Of a DNA stretch of 64,000 nt, positions 24,001 through 35,715 are shown one piece after another. The stretch covers positions 8,053,875 to 8,117,874 of the forward strand of contig CAMZMU010000069.1 of the NCBI GenBank assembly GCA_947311845.1. The letters run 5' to 3'. Below the pieces are notes generated by a model that did no database searches, was not told where the DNA came from, and worked only from the letters and a program-made list of their open reading frames with translations. A program made the translations under genes and the position numbers. The number at the start of each line of letters is the position of its first letter. Position 1 is the stretch's first letter. Source of the DNA: Poa pratensis (taxonomy: Eukaryota; Streptophyta; Magnoliopsida; Poales; Poaceae).

Positions 24001-25553
24001 AGAAGAGACAGCCTCAGTGGACGCCGCACTGAGCGAGGCATGCTGGAGACACGCCATGGACGCCGAGCTGGCGTCAATTCGCGACAACGAGACCTGGGAG
24101 CTCGCCACGCTCCCACACGGCCACAAAGCCATTGGGCTCAAGTGGGTTTATAAGGTGAAAAAGATCCTGCAGGTCATGTGCTGAAACACAAAGCGCGCCT
24201 CGTTGCCAAGGGATATGCGCAGCGGCAGGGGTGGACTTCGACGAGGTGTTTGCGCCGGTGGCACGGATGGAGACCGTGCGGCTGCTGCTGGCGCTCGCCG
24301 CACATTGTGGCTGGCAGGTGCACCATATGGACGTGAAGTCCGGGTTCCTCAATGGTGATCTTGCGGAGGAGGTCTACGTGCACCAGCCACCAGGCTACAT
24401 CGACCCCGACGGCGAGCACAAGGTGCTCCGGCTGCGCAAGGCGCTCTACGGACTTCGCCAAGCACCACGCGCCTGGAACGCCAAGCTGGATGCCTCCTTG
24501 GTATCACTTGGCTTCGAGCGAAGCCCTCTCGAGCATGCAGTGTACAAGAGGAACAGCGGCACGACCACGCTGCTCATCGGCGTCTATGTGGATGATCTGA
24601 TCATCACCGGCACGGACGCCAACGACATCGCCGCGTTCAAGGACCAAATGCACGAGCTGTTCGAGATGAGCGATCTCGGTCTCCTGAGCTACTATCTTGG
24701 GATCGAGGTCAGGCAAGAGGCAGGCACGATCACGCTCTGCCAGAGCGCCTACGTCGGCAAGATTTTGGAGGCCGCGGGCATGGCAGGATGCAACTCCTGT
24801 CATACGCCAATGGAGAATCGCCTGAAGCTTAACAAGGCGGGCATTGGCGACGTGCTGGACGCAACGAGCTACAGGAGCCTCGTCGGTAGTCTCCGGTATC
24901 TCTGCAACACCCGTCCTGACATCACGCACGCCGTCAGGATGGTGAGCAGGTACATGGAGGCACCCACGGCTTCACACTGGGCTGCAGTGAAGCAAATTCT
25001 GCGCTACATCAGCGGAACGGCTGGGTACGGGTGCAGGTACAAGAAGGGCACCACAATCACACCAACACTGGTGGGTTTCAGTGACAGCGATCTTGCAGGG
25101 GATGTCGATGATCGGAGGGGCACCACTGGCGTCGTGTTCTTCCTCGACTCCGGCATCATCACGTGGACATCTCAGAAGCAATCGGTGGTGGCCCTGTCAT
25201 CGTGTGAAGCGGAGTACATAGCGGCGGCCAAGGCAGCTTGCCAAGCTGTCTGGTTGAGCAGGCTGCTCGGAGAGCTGATCGGGAAGCCTCCAGCGATGGT
25301 GAAACTGCACGTGAACAACAAGTCCGCCATCGAACTAAGCAAGAACCCGGTGCATCATGAACGGAGTAAGCACATCGACACTCGCTTTCATTTCATTCGT
25401 GAGTTCATTGAGGACGGCAAGGTGGACATTGATCATGTGAGCACCAATGGACAACTTGCTGACATTCTGACCAAGGCGTTGGGCCTTGTCAAGTTCGCGG
25501 AGATGCGACTGAAGCTCGGCGTCATGGAAGTTTCAGATGGACTTCAGGATTAG
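21088..25553 (+). pseudogene. Copia gag-pol polyprotein, frame-broken
   Basis: Polyprotein of a Ty1/Copia element. Gag occupies 21088 to about 22110 and ends in a CCHC knuckle (CYNCNKVAGHISRDC). Protease WFLDTGTSNHMTG is at about 22345. The pre-integrase HHCC region (WHARYGHLN, CDGCLLGKQ) is at 22740-22880. The integrase core has VHGDLCGP, RTDRGCEF and VERRNR as D-D-E. RT (24040-24900) has the YVDDLIITG active site. RNase H (25070-25520) has FSDSDLAGD and SSCEAEYIAA. Frame changes occur near 22390, 22910, 24160 and 24229; those that can be read are single missing bases in short runs. The stop is at 25551-25553. Apart from these breaks the protein is full-length. Confidence 0.93.
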
Positions 25554-25562
25554 GGGGTGATT

Positions 25563-25905
25563 TGTTGACTATGTAATCCTGCAGTCCTTGTATCTAGGAT
25601 AGTTTGTTTTGTTTTCAGAAAAACAATACGGCATGAGCACGAGTCTGTTTGTGCCATGACCATTTCTTCCTTCAGTTTAGGTAGATCGAGCTGCTGTGCG
25701 CGTATCGTGGGATGGCACGAAGTCAAGCGCGCATGGCGGCATCGCTAGGACGTGGACGAGTGGACGTGGGATGGCACGGCCGCATAGCTCGCACACGATC
25801 CTATTTGCTTTCGATATAAGTAAGAGAGAAAACGGGAAAACGCTGCAAGTTTCACGCAGCACAAAATCCACTGTCTCTCGAGTTCATTCTCTGAATTTAC
25901 TGACA
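25563..25905 (+). repeat. Copia 3' LTR
   Basis: 343 bp, preceded by the polypurine tract AGGATTAGGGGGTG (about 25546-25559) and followed by the duplicated AGTGC. Confidence 0.97.
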
Positions 25906-28256
25906 AGTGCCACTGTCATCATCCCGAGGAGTGTGTTGTTCATGAAGCTTAGCACCATATAAAGTAAAAACCAAAAGAACTTGACGGCTATCATCTGGAA
26001 CCCAATCATCGGGTATACGATTGCCGCAAAGATGAAAACTTGGACAAGCATGTAAGGGAGTTCAACCGCCACCTGAGAGAAGTCCAATGTTCGAGTTGAG
26101 AAAAAGGTCCAAGCCTTCTAGGTTTATATAACTTATTTTGTCTTGGAGCAGATTGGTAAAGTAATATTATTACCTGAGCTATGGCGTAGGCAAGGTAGAG
26201 TATGTGCCTGCCGCTTTTTCTCGGTAGAGAACAACCCTCTCCATTGCCACAACTGGCTGTAAGATGGTGCAATTATTGAAGCCCAGAAATAGTGCTCATC
26301 CATACGTGAGTCCTAGTATGTTGAATATATCTTGCTGTTGTTTTTTGTTACACATGAAAACCAAGTTATGATATAATTGAGGTACGATCATTTTTCATGA
26401 AAGAAAATCATTAGGGTTGTTATCATTCCTACATACATGGTTGAGCCAGTTTGCCAGAAGACAATTCCAAACATAATTGGCATAGCAAACGTATTTAGGT
26501 ACCGAACAACATTGTGTTCTGGGTTTTTCAAGTATGCACATCTTTGTTTCCATAGGCAAGCCACACATTGTGCCCTAAAGTTCTGCCAGTATCCTTCAGG
26601 AAAACATAGATCGTCTGTGTGGTGTTTGTTTTCCAAGCTCATCAACTAGAAGAATGTTGTCCCTACAGAAACATGGTAAAACTTTCTTTTTATTAATCAA
26701 TCCAGTAGAAAATATTATGGGTCATTATGACTAATTACGTCACACTTACTTGTATAGGGTAGAGCTCCTATAAAGTTCCGCATAATCCACTCCAATCTCA
26801 TATTCTGTTGTTTGTGAACTAACATCTAACATCCATGCTGCTGGGTTTTGTCCCTCTTTTATTTTAGGAACGCGAGGTATACCTATGACAAGAAAAAATT
26901 AATATTTTCCTCTCCATCATGTGAATAGATATCTAAAAATAGGCTGACCCTTACCTCGAAATACTTTATCATGTTTATCGAAAGTGGACCTAGTGAACCA
27001 TTATATATAATCTGACCACCTCTTTTCATAAGTAGAAGCTACAAATTAGTCAAACTAGATTAGAAAATTTGGTTTAAAATTTAATGGAAGTCCAGAAAGA
27101 AATTTAATAAATTAAATTCCCTTTTATTGTAGTCATATAGAAAGCTCCATTCCAAACCATAATTAAATAGAAGGCTAGCAGACTATCATTAGCAATTATT
27201 TGTATGCTACTATCAGCACATATTTGATGTTTCATTTTGGTACAAAACATGCTAGTTTCCATTATATGTAATTGATAGGGTAAGTATACTCTATCCAGTT
27301 CTTGATATTGAGTTCTGGGCACCAAAGTACTATCCATTTATTTTCTTGCTTGTTCATTTTGGTTTTTACCGATTTAATGTCTACGCTTACTCGTACCTCA
27401 TCAAAAGATTCAAATATCTCAATGTTTTGCTGATGAATTGTGCATACAACAGTTTGTCCAGTATCCACTGTCTTTCTTACTGTTCTCATGACAATGGCTG
27501 CAGCACGGGCATCCAAGCCAGTGGTTGGCTCATCCATAAATAAAATGGATGGACTAGCTACAAGCTCCACAGCTATTGTTAGCCTTTTTCGCTGCTCCGC
27601 TGATAGGCCAGTTGCTCCCACCAGACCCACCATGGCATTCTTCAATCTAGTTAACTCAACTAGGTCCATGACTTCATATATAAACATCTGAAAAAAAGGT
27701 TGAAGAAAAATCTTGTGAGATATGTGTTAGATATTTTCGTTTCCGACAATGGTAAAGAGGCAAGAGGTCAATGAACATACATCTCTTTCGCATGATTTAA
27801 CGTGAAGGAAGGCGCAGCCACGCAGAGAACTGGAGTGACTCATACACGGTGAGGTTAGGGGAGTGAATGTCACTCTGTTCACAATAGCCTGAGATCCTTG
27901 AGAATGTTGCTTGCTTCTTCGGGTATCCTGCTATCCTAATAGTACCTTCAGTATATCCTCCAGTTTTTCTTCCAGCCAAAACATCTAACAATGTTGTCTT
28001 TCCGGCACCAGTGATCCCCATCAGACCCGTTAGTACCCCAGGCCTAAAAGCACCACTTACATCTTGTAATAACTGAAGCTTCTTCTCCGTTACTCCCGAC
28101 TTCACCATCTCCTAATTGAAGGTATACATACTATTGGTGAACAAGTGACTAGAAAACATGCAACTATTTATTAACATATCGTGTTATCATGAGCTTACCT
28201 TAGGCATGTCGACAAAGTAGTTGATATGATCAAATACAAGGGAAAGGGGTCGAAAT
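25906..28256 (-). pseudogene. PDR pseudogene part 3: NBD2 and start of TMD2
   Basis: Resumes after the hAT with SLVFDHINYFVDMPK (28199-28256). NBD2 follows: Walker [13 protein letters not shown] (27781-28111), signature [10 protein letters not shown] and Walker [16 protein letters not shown] (27397-27687), KRGGQIIYNGSLG (26955-27038), and NPAAWMLDVSS (26750-26882). TMD2 starts with FRAQCVACLWKQ (26438-26662), GFNNCTILQPVV and RVVLYREKAAG (26174-26334), then YPMIGFQMIAVKFFW (25906-26072). Defects: about two bases missing near 27803 and 26620, one near 26188, and an in-frame TGA at 26296-26298. Confidence 0.9.
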
Positions 28257-28797
28257 CAGGGGCGGGCCCACTTCAATTCAAGGGTATTCAGTTGAATACC
28301 CAAATATTTTGGCCAAAAACTAGATGTCCAGAGTCTATAATCAGTATATATACGAAAAAATAGAAAATAGAAAGTGGACAGCGTATTCAGCACACATCCC
28401 TCATCCATCCTCGTGGCCCAACTCTCTAGCAGGCCCAGTTAGCTCTATCGCTCGGCCTCTCCTCGCACGTTCCTAGCATAACTGTCTGTTCGTTCGCGTA
28501 GCTTCGGCTCCTCACGATTCGATTCAGTCAGTTGTTCTGTACTGAATCAGGCAACGAGCCCTAGACAAGTGATGACGACGCCCGGCGGCGGAATCCCGGC
28601 GCCTACGCCGCAGGCCACACTCGTCGTCGGCTCCTCGTCCGTCCGCCGCGGCGACGGCGCGGTTAGCCTGCGCTTCTCCAAACTTTGTCGATTCTCCTCG
28701 GTCCTGACTCCCTGCTTCCTGCTCCTTGACCTATTGCCTGCGGCTGTCGACCAGGACGTCCACAGCTGGGCTTCAATCCTTGAAGCATCATGACTGC

Positions 28798-30368
28798 TGA
28801 TACGTCTCAAACGTATCTATAATTTTTGATGTTCCATGCTGTTATTATATCAATTGCTACATGTTTTGGCTACACTTTATATCATTTTTATGCATTTTCT
28901 GGGACTAACCTATTAACAAGATGCCACAGTGCCAGTTCCATGTTTTCTGCTGTTTTTGGTTTCAGAAAATCTATTAAGAAAATATTCTCGGAATTGGACG
29001 AAACAAAAGACATCGTCAATAATATCACGAGGAGATCACGAAGTCCAAAGGGGAGTCGGAGCATACCCACCAGGGGGCCACGCCACACTAGGGCGCGGCC
29101 CAGGGTGGGCCCGCGCCCCCTATGGCGTGGTGGCCCCCCTCGGCCACCGACGCCGCCTATTCGCCTATATATTCTCTGCGACGCGAAAACCCTATTACGG
29201 TCGATCATATTCCACGAAAAGTTCCGTCGCGGCCGTCATCGTCAATCTCAGATCGGAGGAGTTCTGAAGCTCTTCCCGGCACCCTGCCGGAGGGGAGATC
29301 ATCACCGGAGGGCTCTACATCACCATGCCTGACTCCGGAGAGATGCGTGAGTAGTCCACCCCTGGACTATGGGTCCATAGCAGTAGCTAGATGATTGTCT
29401 CTCTACCTTGTGCTTCCATGTTTAGATCTTGTGAGCTGCCTAACATGATCAAGATCATCTTATTGTAATGCTAGATGTTGTGTTTGCTGGGATCCGATGA
29501 ATATTGATACCATGTTTATTCAAGTTGTTTATCTATGTGCTCTTGATCTTGCATGCTCTCCGTTGCTAGTAGATGCTTTGGCCAAGTAGATGCTTGTGAC
29601 TCCAAGAGGGGTATTTATGCTCGATAGTGGGTTCAGTCTCTAGATATCTGGATCAGTGACAGAAAGGTCTAAGATGGTAGATGTGCTGTTGCTACTAGGG
29701 ATAAAACATTGGTGCAGTGTCCAAGGGCACTTGTATTGATTACATTACACACTTTATTTCATGCAATAATCTGTTATTAGCAACTTAATACTGAATAGGG
29801 TGCGGATGCTGCCTTGAAGGTGGATTATTTAGGCATAGATGTTGTTGGAATAACGGTCTATGTACTTTGTTGTAATGCTCAACTAAATTTCATAGTAGAC
29901 ATCTTGGCATGTATTGCATTGTTATGCCCTCCCTGTTTGTCAATTGCCCAGCTGTAATTTGTTTACCCAACATGCTAGTTATCTGTTCTGAGAGAGACAC
30001 CACTAGTGAACTGTGGACCCTGGTCCAATTTCCTCACACTGTTTACACAACCTGCCGCAATCATTTGTTTCCTGTTACTTGCTGTGTTTCCTGCTGTTTT
30101 CCACACCATACGTTTAACTCTTTGTTTCTGTAAGACCGGAGAGATTGACAACCTCTCTGTTTCGTGTTGGGCAAAGTTCTGTTTTGTGTCTGTGCAGATT
30201 CCACGTTGGTGCAAGCTCCCTAGCGCCAGGGGGGAGTCAACATCAACAACATTCCGATAGATCGTCAAGTCCTACTGGATTGATAACCTTGGGTAGATTA
30301 TTCAAGGGAAAACTTCTGCTGTCTACATCATAACCTTCCTCTTGGGGTTCACCAACACGTAGCCATCA
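28798..30368 (+). repeat. Element A 5' LTR
   Basis: 1571 bp. Contains a GC-rich imperfect palindrome (about 29070-29140) followed by the TATA-like CCTATATATTC (29163-29173), the probable U3 promoter. No coding region. Confidence 0.93.
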
Positions 30369-30378
30369 AGCTGTTTTC

Positions 30379-30556
30379 TGGCGCCGTTGCCGGGAAGTAC
30401 TCATCGTCACCATCATCATCATACTCAAATACTCTCCCGTCAACCAGGCACCAGCTGTTTTCTGGCGCCGTTGCCGGGGAAATAGAAGCAACACCACAAT
30501 ATATTCCCTCGACAACTTAGCGCTCAGCAAAGTGTTTTCTGGCGCCGTTGCCGGGA
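30379..30556 (+). repeat. Element A triplicated tRNA-Asp primer-binding site
   Basis: TGGCGCCGTTGCCGGG occurs at 30379, 30463 and 30540, each preceded by GTTTTC. The 17-mer TGGCGCCGTTGCCGGGG is the complement of the plant tRNA-Asp(GTC) 3' end. Only the first copy has the normal place beside the LTR; the middle one is the longest match. Confidence 0.85.
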
Positions 30557-30725
30557 CTTGGAGGCTATTGGAAAGGGGAGTCTCTCAGTTTCAATCTCTT
30601 TACTTTGTTTTTGTCTTGTTTTAGTTTTGTTTTGCTTGCTGTTAAAAATCAAAACCCAAAAAAAAAATTCCTGCATCTAGTTTTTAATTTCGAGTTACCC
30701 TGTTGCTTGTTTTAGTCTTGCTAAA

Positions 30726-31254
30726 ATGAGTAATCTTGATAATACTGAGTGGTCTGACTTTAATAAATTCGAGTTCACAGCTTTACCTATCTTGAAACCT
30801 GAATTTTCCATGATAAACATACAAGTAGGTAGTGGCTCTGTCATAGGGGAAAACAACATTGAGCAATTTCTGAACTTTGTGAGAAAGTCTGATGACTTTA
30901 AAAAGAAATCTATAGCTGAACTTGCTCCTAATTATGAAACTGCCATAGCTTCCCTTGTTCAAATGCTAGAAGCTAGGTTTGTTAATATGCATCCTATAAT
31001 GCAACACATGTTTTTAGCACTTCATGATATGAAAAATGGTGAAAAGAAAGACTTTGTGTTAGAAACTTTGCATGAAGAATGACACTTTAGAAAATAATTT
31101 TGGATGGATTGTGCCTGAAAATCTTTTTGATGAAGAGATTGTACCTAAGAGAAAAGAAAAAGAGAACTCTGAAACTAGCATAAGTAGCATACAATGCATT
31201 GTTGATAAGACTTTTAAGCTTTCATTGTATGATCTGGATCTTGACAATACTTGA
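30726..31254 (+). pseudogene. Element A small ORF, unknown protein
   Basis: Two overlapping frames, 30726-31082 (118 residues) and 31072-31254 (60 residues), read as one acidic protein of about 178 residues with a frame break near 31075. It starts MSNLDNTEWSDF, similar in style to the start of the element C gag (MSTPENTKLCDF), and ends DLDNT at the same place relative to the conserved downstream motif. The middle matches no family I recognise; it has no zinc knuckle and no protease motif. It occupies the place of gag-protease in element C. Confidence 0.55.
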
Positions 31255-33831
31255 TGCATCTCTTCATGCCTAGCTCAAAGGCATTAAAGAAAAGCACTTC
31301 TGGGAGATAACCCATGTTTTTATTTGCTGTTTTATTTTTGTTTTCTTGAGTCAAGGATGCTTGTTTACCTCTGTAGCAACTCCTTTGTATCTTTTATTTG
31401 CTGTTTTGTTGTGCCAAGGAGAGTTACTAATGCAAAGTTGGTTTTTATTTTCGGGACTGCATTGGACAGATTGCTGTTCGTCACCGTTTAATTCAGTAGA
31501 AAATCAGAAAAAATCGAAAAATGCTGAAACTTTTTGTGCATGTTCCTGATGATGTTACGCAACTTTCATTATTTCAAAAGTTCTTCATCTGAGCATCGTA
31601 AGTGCCTCGAAAAAATTCGTCATTACAGACTGTTCTGGTTTGACAGATTCTGTCTTTTATTTTGCATTCTCTCTTTTACAAGTTTTTAAGTGGTTTCTTT
31701 TCGTGTAAAAGTGCCCACTTGAGCCTAGTAACAGTGGCTAATGTTTAAAATAGTTGGCTTGTGAGTTTTGTCTTTGCTAGAACTTTGAAGTATTATCTTT
31801 TAGTGCACTAACCTGCTAATGAGAAAAGCTGTTAAGTTTTGGTGTGAAGGAAGTTTTCAAGTGTTGATAGAGGAGAATGATATTACATGATCAAGAAGAG
31901 TGAAGAGCTTAAGCTTGGGGAGGCTTACCTCCCCAGCATATTTCAAGAAGACTCAAGCATCTAAGCTTGGGGATGCCCAAGGCATCCCCTTCTTCATCTA
32001 CAAATTATCAGGTCATCTCTAATGGTGCTATATTTTTATTGCTTCATACTAGTGTACTCTTCCTTGGAGCGTCAGTGTGTTTTTGTTTTCAGTTTGTTTT
32101 GTTTTGTTTGCTGTGCTATACTTGTTGGATCCTAGCATTCATGTTTGGGAGAGAGACACGCTCCACTTTTTCATTAGAATACTCTTGTGCTTCACTTATA
32201 CTTGTTGAGTATTCCTGTCTAGTGCTGTGATTGCTTTAGCTCTCAGTTTTTCATATCTCTTGTTAGAGCTTCAGTTTCTTTTGAAGAAAGTACTCTCTTG
32301 CTTCACTTATATCTGTTTGGAGAGTTGTCAAATAAGTTGATTGGTGTTTGGTTGGACCAGAAAAATGCTATGCATGTGGTAGTGGTATAAAATGCTTACA
32401 TGAATCTTTTTAGATCGTTGTCTTGAGTAATTTGATGCTTGCCAATTGTTTTGAGCTGTCAAGTAATTAATGTTTAAGCTTGTGCATCATGTAAGTAATG
32501 GCTATTAATGAAGAACTACTATAAGGATTTTCTGCTATAATAATCTGTTGCATAATTGGAAGTCCATAGTAGTCTAGATAATTTTTGGATGAAGGCTATG
32601 TGTTAACAAGGAAGACAGTGGGAGTCTATGGTTCGTCAAACCTTGTGTTTTATGTACACTCTTGCTATTCCAGTTGATAATGATGTTTGCTTATAATAAC
32701 CTTGCTAGCCTAAACTCTGTACTAAGAGGGAATGCTTCTTGTACATCCAAAACCTTGAGCCAAATCCATGCCACCTGTGTCCACCATACCTACCTATTAT
32801 GTGGTGTTTTCACCATTCCAAGTAAATTTCTTCATGTGCTATCTACTAACTACTCAAAACAATTATCCTTTTTGTGTCACTACTTGAAAAGCTCATAAGG
32901 ACGTAGATAGGTGGTCTTTATTTCCTGGTTGATCAAATTTTACACACCTGGACTAGTGGCATATACATCCGCTTATCCAATAATTTTGCAAAAAGAGCTG
33001 GCAACGGGGTGCCCAGTCCCAATTAATTACAACTTTAACCAAACAATTCTCTTCACATCTTTTTGCCCCTGATTCGTCAGTCAAGCAATGTTCACAAGTG
33101 TGTAAACAAAAGAGAAGAGGGATGATCTGCCCGCTGGTAGAAATAACGTCCTTCATGGGAGCCGCTCTTGTAAAGTTTGATCAACTAGTGAAGTAGAGTA
33201 TTGCCTATTTGCTGATTTGTTGACACCTGTATACACCATTACCTTACAAAACAATATTTTATGCTCTCTATATGCCTTCGGGAACTACAGCTCTAGCACA
33301 TGATGTTAATCCCTGCTTCCCTCTGCGAAGGGCCATTCTTTTACTTTTATGTTGAGTCAGTTTTCCCACTTCTTTCTGTCTACTTAAGCAAACATCATTG
33401 TCAACTCCAGTATAACAGTTTTTACATAACTTTGTGTTTGGTTGATCATATTCTTTGCATTGACATTATCTATATGATATACATGTTGAAAGTTGAAGCA
33501 AAGCTGAAGCTATTATCTTCCTTTGTGTTGATACAAACACTTTCATGTTGAAATTATTGCTGCTGTGAACTAACTATTATGTTAGACTATTATATCTCTA
33601 AATGTTTTATAGTATTATTCATGAAAGTTTGCACTTGTGTGATCACTTATGTTTACTCTTTATTTACTTGCTTGCAAACTATAGACCATTGGCTTGGATC
33701 ACTTCATTCAGATCATGTGCATTACATTGTTATTTGATCAAAGATTGTGTTGGTAGCATGTCACTTCAAAAATTATCTGTTTTTATCGTTTACCTACTCG
33801 AGGACGAGCAGGAACTAAGCTTGGGGATGCT
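31255..33831 (+). other. Element A 3' non-coding region with PPT-like hairpins
   Basis: Begins with a conserved segment (GGCATTAAAGAAAAGC, near 31280) also found after the element C ORF. Two PPT-like AAGCTTGGGG motifs at 31911 and 31963 each open into a stem-loop: GGGGAGG/CCTCCCC (31917-31934) and GGGGATGCC/GGCATCCCC (31969-31989). The block 32700-33180 recurs in elements B and C. The true polypurine tract AAGCTTGGGG is at 33817, just before the 3' LTR. Confidence 0.8.
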
Positions 33832-35403
33832 TGATACGTCTCAAACGTATCTATAATTTTTGATGTTCCATGCTGTTATTATATCAATTGCTACATGTTT
33901 TGGTTACACTTTATATCATTTTTATGCATTTTCTGGGACTAACCTATTAACAAGATGCCACAGTGCCAGTTCCCTGTTTTCTGCTGTTTTTGGTTTCAGA
34001 AAATCTATTAAGGAAATATTCTCGGAATTGGACGAAACAAAAGACATCGTCAATAATATCACGAGGAGATCACGGAGTCCAAAGGGGAGTCGGAGCAGAC
34101 CCACCAGGGGGCCACGCCACACTAGGGCGCGGCCCAGGGTGGGCCCGCGCCCCCCTATGGCGTGGTGGCCCCCCTCGGCCACCGACGCCGCCTCTTCGCC
34201 TATATATTCTCCGCGACGCGAAAACCCTATTACGGTCGATCATATTCCACGAAAAGTTCCGTCGCGGCCGTCATCGTCAATCTCAGATCGGAGGAGTTCT
34301 GAAGCTCTTCCCGGCACCCTGCCGGAGGGGAGATCATCACCGGAGGGCTCTACATCACCATGCCTGCCTCCGGAGTGATGCGTGAGTAGTCCACCCCTGG
34401 ACTACGGGTCCATAGCAGTAGCTAGATGGTTGTCTCTCTACCTTGTGCCTCCATGTTTAGATCTTGTGAGCTGCCTAACATGATCAAGATCATCTTATTG
34501 TAATGCTAGATGTTGTGTTTGCTGGGATCCGATGAATATTGATACCATGTTTATTCAAGTTGTTTATCTATGTGCTCTTGATCTTGCATGCTCTCCGTTG
34601 CTAGTAGATGCTTTGGCCAAGTAGATGCTTGTGACTCCAAGAGGGGGTATTTATGCTCGATAGTGGGTTCAGTCTCTAGATATCTGGATCAGTGACAGAA
34701 AGGTCTAAGATGGTAGATGTGCTGTTGCTACTAGGGATAAAACATTGGTGCAGTGTCCAAGGGCACTTGTATTGATTACATTACACACTTTACTTCATGC
34801 AATAATCTGTTGTTAGCAACTTAATACTGAATAGGATGCGGATGCTGCCTTGAAGGTGGATTATTTAGGCATAGATGCGGTTGGAATAACGGTCTATGTA
34901 CTTTGTTGTAATGCCCAACTAGATTTCATAGTAGACATCTTGGCATGTATTGCATTGTTATGCCCTCTCTATTTGTCAATTGCCCAGCTGTAATTTGTTT
35001 ACCCAACATGCTAGTTATCTGTTCTGAGAGAGACACCACTAGTGAACTGTGGACCCTGGTCCAATTTCCTCATACTGTTTACACAACCTGCTGCAATCAT
35101 CTGTTTCCTGTTACTTGCTGTTTTTCCTGCTGTTTTCCACACCATACGTTTAACTCTTTGTTTCTGCAAGACCGGAGAGATTGACAACCTCTCTGTTTCG
35201 TGTTGGGCAAAGTTCTGGTTTGTGTCTGTGCAGATTCCACGTTGGTGCAAGCTCCCTAGCGCCAGGGGGAGTCAACATCAACAACCTTCCGATAGATCGT
35301 CAAGTCCTACTGGATTGATAACCTTGGGTAGATTATTCAAGGGAAAACTTCTGCTGTCTACATCATAACCTTCCTCTTGGGGTTCACCAACACGTAGCCA
35401 TCA
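33832..35403 (+). repeat. Element A 3' LTR
   Basis: 1572 bp, about 98 percent identical to the 5' LTR, followed by the ACTGC duplication. Confidence 0.95.
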
Positions 35404-35715
35404 ACTGCCACTAGTTTTCAAACCGTGAAGCATCCGAGAATTTGTAAGCTTTCCTATCATTTTGCTAGTTTCTGCATCTATATATTTCAAATGTTTCTTC
35501 TTTGTATGTTTGATAATCGGTACTCATTTAAGTTGAACAATTTCAAGTTATGGTCTGTTTCTATGACTCTTAACTCATATCTTCTATGAATTACAGTGTT
35601 GAAAATACATGATGCTAAAATCAATTATACATGATAAAACTAGTCTTTAGACTGTAATTTTTTTGCACCCTTAAAATTTTGAATACACACTCTTGGATTC
35701 CTGGGCCCGCCACTG

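Larger units (their letters stand above)
20710..25905 (+). mobile_element. Copia LTR retrotransposon in a PDR exon
   Basis: Complete element of 5196 bp with 343-bp LTRs (20710-21052, 25563-25905), TG..CA ends, and the 5-bp duplication AGTGC at 20705-20709 and 25906-25910. The LTRs differ at only two sites, so insertion is recent (about 0.2 My at the usual grass rate of 1.3e-8). Domain order gag-protease-integrase-RT-RNase H is that of Copia. It interrupts the ABC transporter inside codons for the second membrane domain and lies in the opposite orientation. Confidence 0.97.
28798..35403 (+). mobile_element. LTR element A: non-autonomous, nested in the hAT
   Basis: 6606-bp element with LTRs of 1571 and 1572 bp, TGATACGTCTC at the start and CCATCA at the end, and the 5-bp duplication ACTGC at 28793-28797 and 35404-35408. 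The 3463-bp interior has three tRNA-Asp primer sites, one small broken ORF and a long non-coding tail; no protease, RT or integrase. The LTRs differ at roughly 30 positions (about 2 percent), so it is older than the Copia and element B. LTR ends, PBS and tail show kinship with element C at 58181. Likely Gypsy-derived; it must be mobilised in trans. Confidence 0.92.
28257..35715. mobile_element. hAT transposon (non-autonomous) in a PDR exon
   Basis: Terminal inverted repeats CAGGGGCGGGCCCA (28257) and TGGGCCCGCCACTG (ending 35715) with an 8-bp target duplication GTCGAAAT at 28249-28256 and 35716-35723. The CAG(G/T)GGCGG terminus and 8-bp duplication identify the hAT superfamily. Without the nested LTR element it is about 848 bp and has no transposase domain; the largest frame (28569-28793) is not recognised. 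Removing it joins the codons of PFRPLSLVFDHINYF in the ABC transporter. Confidence 0.92.

Noticed and set aside
21333..25181. Many antisense and off-frame ORFs of 60-140 codons over the Copia element
   Set aside because: GC-rich coding sequence of gag-pol produces shadow frames; none resembles a protein family.
27781..28111. ITGAGKTT in NBD2 as a mutated Walker A
   Set aside because: It keeps GxxGxGK(T), so the nucleotide-binding loop is intact; the Thr variant is compatible with PDR proteins.
28826..29332. 168-codon frame in the element A 5' LTR, and 172 codons in the 3' LTR
   Set aside because: It spans the U3 palindrome and promoter of an LTR; both LTR copies have it because they are copies of each other.
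30379..30556. Repeated GC-rich 17-mers considered as tRNA genes or a CRISPR-like array
   Set aside because: They match only the 3' end of tRNA-Asp as complement, next to an LTR, so they are primer-binding sites; no tRNA cloverleaf or regular spacers.
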